From NCBI RefSeq assembly GCF_027214025.1, contig NZ_JAPWHB010000003.1, positions 124,001 through 188,000 on the forward strand: DNA of 64,000 nt. Direction: 5' to 3'. The DNA comes from Parahoeflea alexandrii (lineage in GTDB: Bacteria > Pseudomonadota > Alphaproteobacteria > Rhizobiales > Rhizobiaceae). Positions 46,427 to 58,466 of this stretch are shown here, piece by piece; the stretch's first letter is position 1; the number at the start of each line of letters is the position of its first letter. A program made the translations under genes and the position numbers. The notes below the pieces were generated by a model. That model was given only the letters and a program-made list of their open reading frames with translations, did not search any database and was not told where the DNA came from.

Positions 46427-47746
46427 ATGACGGTTCTACCATCCATTCTTGAGGATCACTCGATCCGGCACCGGCTGCGGCTGCAGACCCTGACGCGGCT
46501 GAGGTGGCTGGCGGTGAGCGGTCAGAGCCTTACCGTGCTGATCATCGCCCACGGCTATGGATTTCCGGTTCCCGAACTCTTCTGTTTCGCGCTGATTGCC
46601 TGCTCGGCCTGGCTCAACGTGTTCCTGTCCGTGCGGTTTCCCGCCGCCCACCGGTTGCCCCCGCTGGGAGCGACGGCGATCCTGTCGTTTGACGTGCTGC
46701 AGCTGTCGGGCCTGCTGTTCATGACCGGAGGGCTCGCCAATCCGTTCTCGGTGCTCTTATGCGTTCCGGTGATCATATCCTCGGCGTCACAACCGGTGCG
46801 CCATACGTTGAGCCTTGGCGCCCTGTCGGTGGCCGCCGTGACGGTTCTGGCGTTTTACTCCCTGCCGCTTCCCTGGTTTCCCGGCAGCGATTTCGAGGTC
46901 CCCTATCTTCTCATCGCCGGCGCCTGGATCGCCATCGTGTCGACCACCGCCTTTGCCGCGTTCTACTCCTTCCAGGTGTCCGCCGAGGCAAACCAGCTGG
47001 CCGATGCGCTGGCGGCGACCGAACTCGTGCTGCAGCGCGAGCAGCATATCTCGGCACTGGACGGCCTGGCGGCAGCGGCGGCACACGAGCTCGGAACCCC
47101 GCTGGCGACCATTCAGCTGGTGGCGCGGGAAATGGAGAAGGCGCTCATCGACGACCCGCGGTTTACCGATGACCTGATGCTGTTGCGCAGCCAGACCGAA
47201 CGATGCCGCGATATCCTGAGGCGCCTGACGACGCTTTCGGCGGAAGACGAAGCCCACATGGTGCGGCTGCCTCTGGGTTCACTGATCGAGGAAGTGACCG
47301 CACCACACCGCGAATTCGGCATTGCCATCGACGTGATCCACAGCCCGTCCGACATGCGCGAGACCATTGGCCGGCGCAATCCCGCGATCCTGTTCGGACT
47401 GGGCAACCTGATCGAGAACGCGGTCGATTTTGCCGACAGCCGAGTGACGGTGACGGTCGCCCATGATCGCGACCGCGTGGAGATCTCGATCGATGATGAC
47501 GGACCCGGCTTCGCGCCCGACGTGCTGGCCCAGATCGGGGTTCCCTTCATGAACCGGAAGAACCGGCAGGACCGGCAGAAGGGCGGAGGCCTGGGGCTGG
47601 GGTTGTTCATCGCCAAGACGCTGCTGGAGAGGTCCGGAGCGTCTCTTGAATTTTCCAACAGGCCGGCGCCGGCAACCGGCGCGCACGTGAAAGTCAGCTG
47701 GCCAAGGGACAAAATGGACCTGTATGGAGCGGATAAGGTGCTTTGA
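46427..47746 (+). CDS. regB: Redox sensor histidine kinase RegB/PrrB/ActS
   Basis: A 439-residue membrane kinase with about six N-terminal helices. Residues 101-107 read GGLANPF, the conserved quinone-sensing heptapeptide of RegB. The phosphoacceptor His220 lies in AAAAHELGTPLATIQLVAREM. Cys260 in SQTERCRDIL matches the redox-active Cys of RegB (Cys265 in R. capsulatus). The ATP domain has GLGNLIENAVDFAD and GGGLGLGLFIAKTLL. RegB controls respiratory, carbon-fixation and photosynthesis genes in response to redox state. regA follows by 83 bases. Confidence 0.96.
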   Translation: MTVLPSILEDHSIRHRLRLQTLTRLRWLAVSGQSLTVLIIAHGYGFPVPELFCFALIACSAWLNVFLSVRFPAAHRLPPLGATAILSFDVLQLSGLLFMTGGLANPFSVLLCVPVIISSASQPVRHTLSLGALSVAAVTVLAFYSLPLPWFPGSDFEVPYLLIAGAWIAIVSTTAFAAFYSFQVSAEANQLADALAATELVLQREQHISALDGLAAAAAHELGTPLATIQLVAREMEKALIDDPRFTDDLMLLRSQTERCRDILRRLTTLSAEDEAHMVRLPLGSLIEEVTAPHREFGIAIDVIHSPSDMRETIGRRNPAILFGLGNLIENAVDFADSRVTVTVAHDRDRVEISIDDDGPGFAPDVLAQIGVPFMNRKNRQDRQKGGGLGLGLFIAKTLLERSGASLEFSNRPAPATGAHVKVSWPRDKMDLYGADKVL

Positions 47747-47829
47747 GGTGGGTTCAGAACTGGATAATTTGTGAAAACGCATTAAATCGGGTGTGCAAAC
47801 CTGCATTGCCAGCACCGGCGAGGTGAATC

Positions 47830-48399
47830 ATGACCGGCGATATCGCCCAATCTACAGAAGAAGAGTCCATCGGACCGGACGCCACGCTTCTGCTTGTCGA
47901 CGATGACGGACCCTTCCTGCGCCGGCTCGCCCGCGCCATGGAAACGCGCGGGTTTGAGGTGGAGATTGCCGAGAGCGTGGCTGAAGGTCTTGCGAAAGCG
48001 CGAGCCAGGACGCCGAAATACGCGGTCGTGGACATGCGGCTTCAGGATGGCAACGGGCTGGATGTCATCGAGGCCATCCGCGAACGCCGTGACGACACAA
48101 GGATCATCGTGCTGACCGGCTACGGCAACATCGCCACTGCGGTGACCGCGGTAAAGCTTGGCGCGATCGACTACCTGGCCAAGCCTGCGGACGCGGACGA
48201 AGTGTTTGCAGCGCTGACCCGCAAGCCCGGCGAGCGGGCCGAGGTTCCGGAAAACCCGATGTCGGCCGACAGGGTTCGCTGGGAGCATATACAACGGGTC
48301 TACGAGATGTGCGAGCGCAATGTCTCGGAAACCGCCCGGCGTCTCAACATGCACCGCCGGACGCTGCAACGGATTCTGGCCAAGCGCGCGCCGCGCTGA
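47830..48399 (+). CDS. regA: Redox response regulator RegA/PrrA/ActR
   Basis: A 189-residue response regulator. The receiver domain has the acidic pair in LLLVDDDGPF, the phosphorylated Asp68 in VVDMRLQDGNG, and a conserved Lys in LAKPADADE. A proline-rich linker leads to the Fis-type helix-turn-helix NVSETARRLNMHRRTLQRIL. Length and C-terminus are those of the RegA/PrrA/ActR group, which is highly conserved in alphaproteobacteria. It pairs with the upstream regB. Confidence 0.97.
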   Translation: MTGDIAQSTEEESIGPDATLLLVDDDGPFLRRLARAMETRGFEVEIAESVAEGLAKARARTPKYAVVDMRLQDGNGLDVIEAIRERRDDTRIIVLTGYGNIATAVTAVKLGAIDYLAKPADADEVFAALTRKPGERAEVPENPMSADRVRWEHIQRVYEMCERNVSETARRLNMHRRTLQRILAKRAPR

Positions 48400-48432
48400 C
48401 CCTGCCTATCATCAGCTGAAAACAGTCAGACT

Positions 48433-48903
48433 TCAGCCCGCCGCCAGTTCGGCGAGCAGAAGCCGGTCGGCCGCCGCCCTGGCAAAGCGCAGCAGCATCG
48501 CCTTGCGGGTGGCCGCCGCGAGACGGTGTTCGGGGGCCTCGCGCAGCAGATGGCCGGACCATTCATCGGCGATGATCAGCCCGCAGTCCTCGGGAAACAG
48601 ATCCGCAGGCACGCCGGCATGGGTGGCGAAGAAGAGCCGGTCGCAATGCTGGCGGTATTCGGGCCATTTGCGATCGGTGCGGAAATCCTCGATCGAGGAT
48701 TTGATCTCGACGATCCAGATCTCGCCGGCTCCACTGAGCGCAACCAGATCGGCGCGGCGGCCCGACGCAAGTGGCAATTCAGGCACCATCGACAGGCGGA
48801 GATCGGAAAACAGCCGCTGCACGCCGCGTCGCACCATCATGGCGCGGTCCGACTGGCGGCCATCGACAAGCGGATTGTCGGAATGTGGAGAAACGATCGG
48901 CAT
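48433..48903 (-). CDS. mmcB: MmcB-family DNA repair nuclease-like protein
   Basis: A 156-residue member of the MmcB family (PF06319). The PD-(D/E)xK-like core appears as RRADLVALSGAGEIWIVEIKSSIEDF with D, E and K ligands; CDRLFFATHAGVPADLFPEDCG follows. In Caulobacter MmcB belongs to a pathway of error-prone, LexA-linked repair of DNA damage. It is convergent with regA and 34 bases from its stop, an arrangement conserved among Rhizobiales as I recall. No SOS box was clearly seen. Confidence 0.9.
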   Translation of the reverse strand: MPIVSPHSDNPLVDGRQSDRAMMVRRGVQRLFSDLRLSMVPELPLASGRRADLVALSGAGEIWIVEIKSSIEDFRTDRKWPEYRQHCDRLFFATHAGVPADLFPEDCGLIIADEWSGHLLREAPEHRLAAATRKAMLLRFARAAADRLLLAELAAG

Positions 48904-49020
48904 TGACTATACCTGCCACGGGTTTTGGGCTATCGCAATGTCAGGTGCCGCTGCATGTTGCAGAAAAACAATGCGCTCCGACAAAGCATGAAGAAAGCTT
49001 CAATTTTTCAGCCAAAACAG

Positions 49021-49049
49021 TTGCATAGTTAAGACTTAATTAAAATAAG
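49021..49049 (+). promoter_or_regulatory. Candidate promoter of the L,D-transpeptidase gene
   Basis: TTGCAT (49021-49026), 17 AT-rich bases, AATAAG (49044-49049), within the most AT-rich stretch between mmcB and the transpeptidase gene, about 60 bases before its ATG. Confidence 0.35.
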
Positions 49050-49111
49050 AAGCGTCACGTGGTTCGCGGTTCACAATCGGCGTTCACGCCTTGCTCTCGG
49101 AAGTTTTCAAA

Positions 49112-49768
49112 ATGACCCTTCGTATTTCCCTTACCATTGCCGGACTGGTTGCGGCGCTTGCACTCGCCGGTTGCTCTTCGAGCACCGAGGACGGCGTATC
49201 CGGCGCGACCTCGCAGATCTTCACCTCGGAATACGGCTCGGTCACCGATTCCGGCTATGCGATTCCCGCGGTTCCGATCAGCAAGATCGACAAGAAATAC
49301 CATCGCCAGATCGTTTCCTACAGCACTAGCGAGAAGCCCGGCACGATCATCGTCGATACGCCCAAGCGCTTTCTCTACCTGGTGCTGCCCGGCAAGAAGG
49401 CAGTCCGCTACGGCATCGGCGTCGGCAAGGCAGGCTTTGCCTGGGAAGGCGAAGCCTACATCGCCTGGAAGCAGGAATGGCCGACCTGGACCCCGCCGCG
49501 TGAAATGATCGACCGCAAGCCGGAACTCGCGCGTTACGGCGATGACGGCATGAAGCCCGGCCTGAAGAACCCGCTAGGCGCCCGCGCCCTCTACCTGTTC
49601 AACCAGAAGGGTGAAGACACGCTGTTCCGCCTGCACGGCACACCGGAGTGGAACTCGATCGGCACCGCCGCCTCGTCAGGCTGCATCCGCCTGATGAACC
49701 AGGACATCATCGATCTCTACAGCCGCGTCCGTCCCGGCAAGAACGCCCGCGTGATCGTCAAGCAGTAG
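49112..49768 (+). CDS. L,D-transpeptidase lipoprotein (YkuD domain)
   Basis: A 218-residue lipoprotein: signal and lipobox LALAGCSSS, with the Cys at about residue 21 lipidated. The YkuD domain has GTIIVDTPKRFLYLV and the active site HGTPEWNSIGTAASSGCIRL, with catalytic Cys191 and the His 17 residues before. Such enzymes form 3-3 cross-links or attach outer-membrane proteins to peptidoglycan; rhizobia use them heavily for polar growth. ATG at 49112, eight bases after GGAAG, fits better than an earlier frame start. A strong terminator follows. Confidence 0.95.
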   Translation: MTLRISLTIAGLVAALALAGCSSSTEDGVSGATSQIFTSEYGSVTDSGYAIPAVPISKIDKKYHRQIVSYSTSEKPGTIIVDTPKRFLYLVLPGKKAVRYGIGVGKAGFAWEGEAYIAWKQEWPTWTPPREMIDRKPELARYGDDGMKPGLKNPLGARALYLFNQKGEDTLFRLHGTPEWNSIGTAASSGCIRLMNQDIIDLYSRVRPGKNARVIVKQ

Positions 49769-49788
49769 ACCGCGCAATTCCCGAATTC

Positions 49789-49823
49789 AAAAAGCCCGCC
49801 GGGTCATCCCGGGCGGGCTTTTT
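49789..49823. terminator. Bidirectional Rho-independent terminator between ldt and glcB
   Basis: AAAAAGCCCGCC and GGGCGGGCTTTTT pair around a ten-base loop, with T-runs on both strands. It lies between the convergent L,D-transpeptidase and malate synthase genes and can end both. Confidence 0.85.
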
Positions 49824-49867
49824 CTTTGCCGACCGACAGCGTCCGCCGTCGGCCTTTTACAACGGCC

Positions 49868-52024
49868 TCAGCCGGCGGCTGCCTTGAGTTCGAGACGGCG
49901 GCGGTGCAACACGGGTTCGGTGTAGCCATTGGGCTGCGACCGGCCTTCAAGCACCAGTTCGACGGCTGCCTGGAATGCCACCGACTTGTCATAGTCGGGC
50001 GCCATCGGACGATAGGCCGGGTCGCCGGCATTCTGGCCGTCGACGACCACCGCCATGCGCTTCATGGTCTCGATTACCTGATCGCGGGTGATGACATCGT
50101 GGTGCAGCCAGTTGGCCATGTGCTGGGCGGAGATGCGCAAGGTTGCGCGGTCCTCCATCAGGCCGACATTGTTGATATCGGGAACCTTGGAGCAGCCGAC
50201 ACCCTGGTCGACCCAGCGCACCACATAGCCGAGTATGCCTTGCGCATTGTTGTCGATTTCGCGCTGGATCTCCTCGGGCGTCCAGTTGGGGTTCTTCGCC
50301 ACCGGGATCGACAGGATATCGTCGAGCTTCGCCCGCGCACGGGCGCGCAAGCCGGCCTGAACCTCAGCAACGTTGACCTTGTGGTAGTGCGTGGCATGCA
50401 GGGTTGCGGCGGTTGGCGAGGGCACCCAGGCGGTGTTGGCGCCGGCCTTCGGATGGCCGATCTTCTGCTCCAGCATCGCCGCCATCATGTCCGGCATGGC
50501 CCACATGCCCTTGCCGATCTGAGCGTGGCCTGCAAGCCCGCATTCCAGCCCGATATCGACATTCCAGTTCTCGTAGGCGGCAATCCAGGCGGCCTGCTTC
50601 ATGTCGCCCTTGCGGATCATCGGTCCGGCTTCCATCGAGGTGTGGATCTCGTCGCCGGTGCGGTCGAGGAACCCGGTGTTGATGAACACGACACGCTTGC
50701 TGGCAGCGCGGATGCATTCCTTGAGGTTGATGGTGGTGCGGCGCTCCTCGTCCATGATGCCCATCTTGATGGTGTTGGGCGCCATGCCGAGAGCGGCTTC
50801 GACACGACCGAAGATCTCGACTGCGAAAGCCACTTCTTCCGGGCCGTGCATCTTCGGCTTGACGACATACATCGAGCCAGTGGCCGAATTGGCGCGGCGA
50901 CCGTTCGGGCCGATGTCATGCAGGGCGATGAGAGCGGTGAGGAACGCATCCATGATGCCTTCGGGGATCTCGTTGCCGTCACGATCGAGGATGGCCGGGT
51001 TGGTCATCAGGTGACCGACATTGCGGATCAGCATCAGCGACCGGCCTTTCAGCGACGCAGGCTTGCCGTCCGGGGTGGTGAATTCAACGTCGGAATGGAG
51101 CTTGCGGATGAAGCTCTTGCCGCCCTTGTGGACTTCCTCGGCCAGGTCGCCCTTCATCAGGCCGAGCCAGTTGCGATAGACCAGCGTCTTGTCCTCGGCG
51201 TCGACGGCGGCGATCGAGTCCTCACAGTCCATGATGGCGGTGACCGCCGATTCGAGCCCGATATCGCCGATTCCCGCCGGATCGGTCTTGCCGATCATGC
51301 TGTCGGGATCGACAAAGACCAGCGAGTGAAGGCCGTTCTTCTGGAAATAGAGCCGGTAAGCGCTTTCGTTTTCACGCTTGAAACCAGTGTACTGAGCCTC
51401 GTCGGCAAGCGTCGTCTCGCCGCCGGCGGTGCTGATCCTCAATGTCCCGCTCTCAAAATCGAAGCCGGTGACGTCGGCCCAGTTGGCGCCCTTAAGCGGC
51501 ACGCTGTCATCGAGGAACGCCTTGGCCCAGGCGATGACGCGGTCGCCGCGCTCCTCATCATAGCCGCCGGGCTTGGGCAGGTCGCCCAGCGCATCGGTGC
51601 CGTAGAGCGCGTCGTAGAGCGAACCCCAGCGCGCGTTGGCGGCGTTGAGGGCGAAGCGGGCGTTCATCACCGGAACGACGAGCTGCGGACCGGCGATCAG
51701 GGCGATCTCGGGATCGACGTTCTCGGTCGAGACCTGCACCGGGCCGCCTTCGGGCAGCAGATAGCCGATCGAGGTCAGGAAATCCTTGTAGACCGCCATG
51801 TCTACGGGCGCGCCGTTTTCACGGTACCAGGCGTCGATCTTTTCCTGCAGCGCGTCGCGCTTGGCGAGGAGCGCGCGGTTTTTCGGCGCCAGATCGGAAA
51901 CGGCCTGGCCAAACGCCTCAAAAAACCCGTCAGCTTCCACACCGGTGCCCGGCATCGCTTCATTGACGATGAAGTCGTGCAGGTCGGCGCTGATTTTCAG
52001 GCCATTCTTTTCGATTCTTGTCAC
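49868..52024 (-). CDS. glcB: Malate synthase G
   Basis: A 718-residue enzyme condensing glyoxylate with acetyl-CoA to malate. Family motifs include [33 protein letters not shown] (here [15 protein letters not shown]) with the metal ligands, [19 protein letters not shown] and [16 protein letters not shown]. The catalytic-loop [21 protein letters not shown] is also present. The start is GTG at 52024 with GGAGAG six bases upstream; the frame extends 12 codons further without signal. Length equals other bacterial type G enzymes. It implies a glyoxylate shunt or glycolate use. Confidence 0.98.
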   Translation of the reverse strand: MTRIEKNGLKISADLHDFIVNEAMPGTGVEADGFFEAFGQAVSDLAPKNRALLAKRDALQEKIDAWYRENGAPVDMAVYKDFLTSIGYLLPEGGPVQVSTENVDPEIALIAGPQLVVPVMNARFALNAANARWGSLYDALYGTDALGDLPKPGGYDEERGDRVIAWAKAFLDDSVPLKGANWADVTGFDFESGTLRISTAGGETTLADEAQYTGFKRENESAYRLYFQKNGLHSLVFVDPDSMIGKTDPAGIGDIGLESAVTAIMDCEDSIAAVDAEDKTLVYRNWLGLMKGDLAEEVHKGGKSFIRKLHSDVEFTTPDGKPASLKGRSLMLIRNVGHLMTNPAILDRDGNEIPEGIMDAFLTALIALHDIGPNGRRANSATGSMYVVKPKMHGPEEVAFAVEIFGRVEAALGMAPNTIKMGIMDEERRTTINLKECIRAASKRVVFINTGFLDRTGDEIHTSMEAGPMIRKGDMKQAAWIAAYENWNVDIGLECGLAGHAQIGKGMWAMPDMMAAMLEQKIGHPKAGANTAWVPSPTAATLHATHYHKVNVAEVQAGLRARARAKLDDILSIPVAKNPNWTPEEIQREIDNNAQGILGYVVRWVDQGVGCSKVPDINNVGLMEDRATLRISAQHMANWLHHDVITRDQVIETMKRMAVVVDGQNAGDPAYRPMAPDYDKSVAFQAAVELVLEGRSQPNGYTEPVLHRRRLELKAAAG

Positions 52025-52129
52025 TTTGACTCTCCGTATTGCGGACGCAATCCCACGCATCCAGACTCTTGACCGACCCTGCCGGGCGGCTCATTGCCTG
52101 TCAATTCATCGATAGTGCAAATGATTTTT

Positions 52130-52142
52130 TCCAAATTGGAAC
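52130..52142. promoter_or_regulatory. Perfect palindrome upstream of glcB (candidate operator)
   Basis: TTCCAA-A-TTGGAA is a perfect 13-base odd palindrome, 106 bases before the glcB GTG and immediately after the stop of hyuA. A further TTTGCACTATCG lies next to it on the minus strand. Recognised by symmetry only. Confidence 0.35.
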
Positions 52143-52145
52143 AAA

Positions 52146-54149
52146 TCAACCTGCAGCTATGCGCGGGCGTCCGGATGCCGTGGCAATGAAACGGGCTTCG
52201 ACAAGCTTTTCCAGACCCTCGATCACCGGCATGTCGATATGATCGCTGAGTTCGACCACGGGATGATCCGCGCCACTGCGGATCGCAGCCAGGCGCGCTT
52301 CGGTGCCCGCCAGATCGCGCGCCCGGGCAAAAGCTTCGGTTCGGTCCTTGAACAGCTGATGCTCGCCCGCCCCATTGACCGCGTAGCGGCCCTCGTCGGG
52401 TTCGGTCACGAACACGGTCACCGTCTCGCGCACCTGGCCCACCACGGCGCCCACCGCATTGGCGACGCCGGCATGAACCGGCACGAAACTCTCGATATCG
52501 AGCATGTCGGCGACAGCGGGGTAATGCACCGATGCCGAAGCTCCGAGCGCCACCAGAGGCCGGTCCGGCCTGATGCCGAAGCGGATCAGGCCCGGTGCCC
52601 GGGTCAGCGCGCGATCGATGAAGGCCGACTTTGCCACGTCTATTCCGGTGATGCCCTCATCCGCCATCAGCGCGGTCAGCACCGCCTCGGCGCTCTGGCG
52701 GGTCAGGCGCGCGGAGACCCTTTCGGCAAGTTCCGCCGGCGAATCCGCAACCGGGCGGCCCGAACCGGCCTTGCGGCGGCAAAACACCTCGGCGCCAAGG
52801 CGCGCGGCCTCGGCGTTCCACTGGTCCTGACGGCCCAGCACATGCATCGCGTCGGACGGCGTGAAGCCGGATATCAACACCAGTCCACGCGCCACCAGCC
52901 GATCGAGGGTGGCGCGCTGGGAGGTGGAGGTCAGCACCGCGTCAAGCGGCTGCGGCTCGAGCGTGATTCGCTCATAAAGCGAGGCTTCCTGGGGTGTAAG
53001 GCCTGCGGCCAGAGCCTTCGGCAGGCCGGTGCGCAGAGCAAACCGGCCGTCATAACGACCGGGGAAGCCGGCCTGCGACTGGCGCTCGAGACCGGCGAGT
53101 ACCGGCTCCGGCCAGAGATGGGCCGCGAGGCTCAACGGCATCAAGCGGCGTGGCCCAAGGGTCAGCCCCGCCTCGAAGCCGCCCTCCTCCAGCCGCAGCT
53201 CGGAATCGCCGCCAAGCCCGAAGGTGTGCATGGCCACTGCCTCGACCATGGTCCGGTAGCGGCCGACGGTGGCGCCTTCGCCGTCAAGACGCGGGTGGCC
53301 GCCGTCGAGCACCGCGACATCGGTGGTGGTGCCGCCGATGTCGGAGACGACGGCATTGTCGAGCCCGGTCAGATGCCGGGCGCCGACGAGACTTGCTGCC
53401 GGGCCGGACAGAATGGTTTCGATCGGCCGTATCAGCGCTTCGGCAGCTGAAATCAGTGCGCCGTCGCCGCGCACCACCATCAACGGCGCCTCAATGCCGC
53501 GGCTTGCAAGATAGCCGCTGGTGGCGTCGATCAGGCGGGCCACCATCGAGATCAGCCGGGCGTTCAAGAGTGTCGTCAAGGCCCGGCGCGGGCCGCCAAG
53601 CCGGGAAGACAGATCATGGCTGCAGGTGACCGGCAAGGATGTTCGGCGTCGTACCAGATCGCGCACTGCGATCTCGTGGGCGGGATTGCGAACGGCGAAA
53701 TATCCGGCAATCGCCACCGCCGAGACTTCCTCGCTCAAGGCTTCAATCTGCGCTTCGAGAGGGGCGAGATCGAGCGGCGTCTCGTTGCCGTGAACATTGT
53801 GCCCGCCGGACAGATAGATCACCGGATCCGTGCCCAGGGCTTCCGCCAGCCCGTCGCGCGCCAGATCCTGCGGTCCGAAACCGATCATCACAAGTCCTGC
53901 GCGCCCGCCCTGGCCTTCAACCAGCGCATTGGTGGCGAGCGTGGTCGACAGCGAGACCAGCCGGATCCGCGAAACGGCGCCGCCGATCTCGGACAGGACG
54001 GTTTCAACAGCGCCGGAGACACCGACGGCAAGATCATGACGGGTGGTCAACGATTTAGCCGAAGCCAGAACCCCTTCGGTCTCGCTGTAGAGAACAGCGT
54101 CGGTGTAGGTGCCGCCGGTGTCGATGCCGAGAAAAAGTGCAGATGTCAT
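52146..54149 (-). CDS. Hydantoinase/oxoprolinase family protein, A-type subunit
   Basis: A 667-residue protein of the HyuA/acetone-carboxylase beta superfamily. It has the ATP-binding IDTGGTYTDAVLY near residue 9, and the second phosphate motif SDIGGTTTDVAVLDGG. Hydantoinase N and A domains are recognisable through VTEPDEGRYAVNGAGE. Normally HyuA works with HyuB, and no B-subunit gene is near. ATP-dependent ring opening of N-methylhydantoin or 5-oxoproline is the usual activity. ATG 54149 is chosen; an ATG nine codons upstream is possible. Confidence 0.88.
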   Translation of the reverse strand: MTSALFLGIDTGGTYTDAVLYSETEGVLASAKSLTTRHDLAVGVSGAVETVLSEIGGAVSRIRLVSLSTTLATNALVEGQGGRAGLVMIGFGPQDLARDGLAEALGTDPVIYLSGGHNVHGNETPLDLAPLEAQIEALSEEVSAVAIAGYFAVRNPAHEIAVRDLVRRRTSLPVTCSHDLSSRLGGPRRALTTLLNARLISMVARLIDATSGYLASRGIEAPLMVVRGDGALISAAEALIRPIETILSGPAASLVGARHLTGLDNAVVSDIGGTTTDVAVLDGGHPRLDGEGATVGRYRTMVEAVAMHTFGLGGDSELRLEEGGFEAGLTLGPRRLMPLSLAAHLWPEPVLAGLERQSQAGFPGRYDGRFALRTGLPKALAAGLTPQEASLYERITLEPQPLDAVLTSTSQRATLDRLVARGLVLISGFTPSDAMHVLGRQDQWNAEAARLGAEVFCRRKAGSGRPVADSPAELAERVSARLTRQSAEAVLTALMADEGITGIDVAKSAFIDRALTRAPGLIRFGIRPDRPLVALGASASVHYPAVADMLDIESFVPVHAGVANAVGAVVGQVRETVTVFVTEPDEGRYAVNGAGEHQLFKDRTEAFARARDLAGTEARLAAIRSGADHPVVELSDHIDMPVIEGLEKLVEARFIATASGRPRIAAG

Positions 54150-54297
54150 GATGTGCGGTCCATTTGAAAGCTCCATTCGCGCATCCCGGGCCGGATGGAA
54201 GCATGCAATCCACATAAAGCGGTTTTGGGCGGGATGCCACCACTTCCCACGCCAGCAAAAGTCGCGATCCGATCCGGCCTGACGGCTGGCCCGTGCG

Positions 54298-55692
54298 TTA
54301 CCGGCGGCTGATCCGCATCGGCAGGCCGCCTTCAGGCTGGGTGGTGAGTTTCTGCACCGGCCAGGGCCTGGTTTTTTCGGTGCAATCGAAGCGGTAATCC
54401 TTCAACAGCACGCCGAGCGCGATCACCGCCTCCTGCAGCGCGAAGGTTGCGCCTATGCAGATGCGTGGGCCGACACCGAAGGGAAGATACTGATAGCGAT
54501 CGATGCTGACCCGGTTCGCGGGCAGGAAGCGCGACGGGATAAAGGCTCCCGGCCGGTCCCACAATTTCGTATGCCGGTGCAGCGTCCACGGCATTACCAG
54601 GATCGTGGTGCCGGCTTCAATCGTGACGGTTTCGCCCTTGCCATTGTCCCAGCTGTCGTCGGCAATCGCGGCACGGTTGATCGAGGGGGCCGGAGGATAG
54701 AGCCGCATCGCCTCCTCGAAGGCCGCCCGTGTCCAGGGCATCGCATCAAGCCACTTGACCGGATCGGGTTCGCGGGCCAGCACCTCGTCGATCTCCGCCT
54801 CGACCTTCTCGCGGTCGGATGGCGAATTGGCCAGGCAATAGAGCGTCCAGCCGAGCGCCCGCGCGGTGGTTTCATGACCGGCGCCGATGAAGGTGATGAT
54901 GTTGTCCTCGATCTCGTCAAAGGTCAGGCCATCTGGGCCTTGCAGGCGGATCAGAAGCGTGAGGAAATCCTCCGGCACCGACTGCGGATCGGCGCGCATC
55001 ATGTCCTGCCGCCTGGTCATGGTCTCTTCGACAATGGCACGGAACTTGGCAAGAACCGGCTTGCCGAGCATGCGGCGGATGCGCGGCACCCAGGAGGGCG
55101 CTTTCAGCAGGTCCATCGGATCCACCCGGCCCATGGTCGACAACAGCCGGTCGATGTCGCCGGCAAACTCGGCTTCGGTGCCGGCTACCTGGCCTGAAAA
55201 CAGCGTGGCCGAGAGAATGTCGAAGGTTAGCTCGGTCATGTCGACGGCAATGTCGCGCACCTCGCCCCTCTCGGCGGCGATTTCATAGCGCCCGGTGAAG
55301 GCGCGGGATTGATCAAGCATCTGCTCCGCAAATCCCCGCGCATGGCGCGGCGTGAACACGGGAGCCATCGCCTTTCGCGAGCGCTTCCAGGTTTCGCCCT
55401 CCGCCGTCAGCAGGCCGTCGCGCAGAATGGGACGCAAGACCAGCTGCCGGATGGTCGCCATCTTGTAGTTCTGCGCATTGTCGACCAGCACGTGGCGCAC
55501 CAGCCCCGGATGATTGACGATCAACGTCCGCTCGTTGAAGAACCTGGTCTTGAGCCAGTCCAGCCGGAAGGACGGCTCGCCCCACAGTTCAAGCGGGTTG
55601 CGCATGACCGTGCGGATGATCTCGAAGCGTGAAGGCGGGGTTGTTCTTGGAACCGGTGCCGGCGGCACGAACGGGGTGTAAGTCTTAGTCAT
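54298..55692 (-). CDS. Cytochrome P450
   Basis: A 464-residue P450. The oxygen-activation helix has AGHETTARALG, the ExxR pair is in FEEAMRLYPPAPSINR, and the heme ligand is Cys412 in FGVGPRICIGATFALQEAV. The proline-rich N-terminus has no membrane anchor, so it is soluble. It would need a ferredoxin and reductase, and none is near. Class and substrate cannot be told by eye; similar alphaproteobacterial P450s hydroxylate fatty acids or terpenoids. Start ATG 55692, the frame extending 19 codons further. Confidence 0.95.
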   Translation of the reverse strand: MTKTYTPFVPPAPVPRTTPPSRFEIIRTVMRNPLELWGEPSFRLDWLKTRFFNERTLIVNHPGLVRHVLVDNAQNYKMATIRQLVLRPILRDGLLTAEGETWKRSRKAMAPVFTPRHARGFAEQMLDQSRAFTGRYEIAAERGEVRDIAVDMTELTFDILSATLFSGQVAGTEAEFAGDIDRLLSTMGRVDPMDLLKAPSWVPRIRRMLGKPVLAKFRAIVEETMTRRQDMMRADPQSVPEDFLTLLIRLQGPDGLTFDEIEDNIITFIGAGHETTARALGWTLYCLANSPSDREKVEAEIDEVLAREPDPVKWLDAMPWTRAAFEEAMRLYPPAPSINRAAIADDSWDNGKGETVTIEAGTTILVMPWTLHRHTKLWDRPGAFIPSRFLPANRVSIDRYQYLPFGVGPRICIGATFALQEAVIALGVLLKDYRFDCTEKTRPWPVQKLTTQPEGGLPMRISRR

Positions 55693-55836
55693 CAGGCTTC
55701 CTTTGTGCAGCGGCAGCTGCGCCAAACGCCGGCGCCAAGACAGCCGCATGGGGCACCGCGCTTGCCGTCATTGGGTTCCGGCGCGTTCATCCCCATATAT
55801 GCATTCCAAAACCCACAATTCCATGGCGGCGCGGAT

Positions 55837-55865
55837 TTGGTTTTCAACAGCCGCCCGCCTATACT
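55837..55865 (+). promoter_or_regulatory. Candidate sigma70 promoter of gyrB
   Basis: TTGGTT (55837-55842), exactly 17 bases, TATACT (55860-55865), a good match, about 85 bases before the gyrB ATG. Confidence 0.5.
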
Positions 55866-55938
55866 GAAAGCTCGTCTACGCGGTGATTCGTTGCCGCTTT
55901 CCCTACTTTTTCCGCCCGGCATCGCCGCTCTGGACTGA

Positions 55939-58386
<2,448 letters not shown>

Positions 58387-58408
58387 GCAGTCATTGCTCC
58401 CAACAAGC

Positions 58409-58444
58409 AAACGCCGCCGCCCCTTCCGGAGCGGCGGCGTTTTT
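58409..58444 (+). terminator. Rho-independent terminator of gyrB
   Basis: AAACGCCGCCGC and GCGGCGGCGTTT form a perfect GC-rich stem with a ten-base loop, ending in TTTTT, 22 bases after the gyrB stop. The reverse strand has only TTT, so it works mainly for gyrB, and perhaps weakly for tauC. Confidence 0.8.
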
Positions 58445-58466
58445 CATTCCAGGCATCGCGACCGGA

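Noticed and set aside
49826-52072. 748-residue open frame antisense to glcB
   Set aside because: Shadow of malate synthase; His/Gly/Val-rich, no motif.
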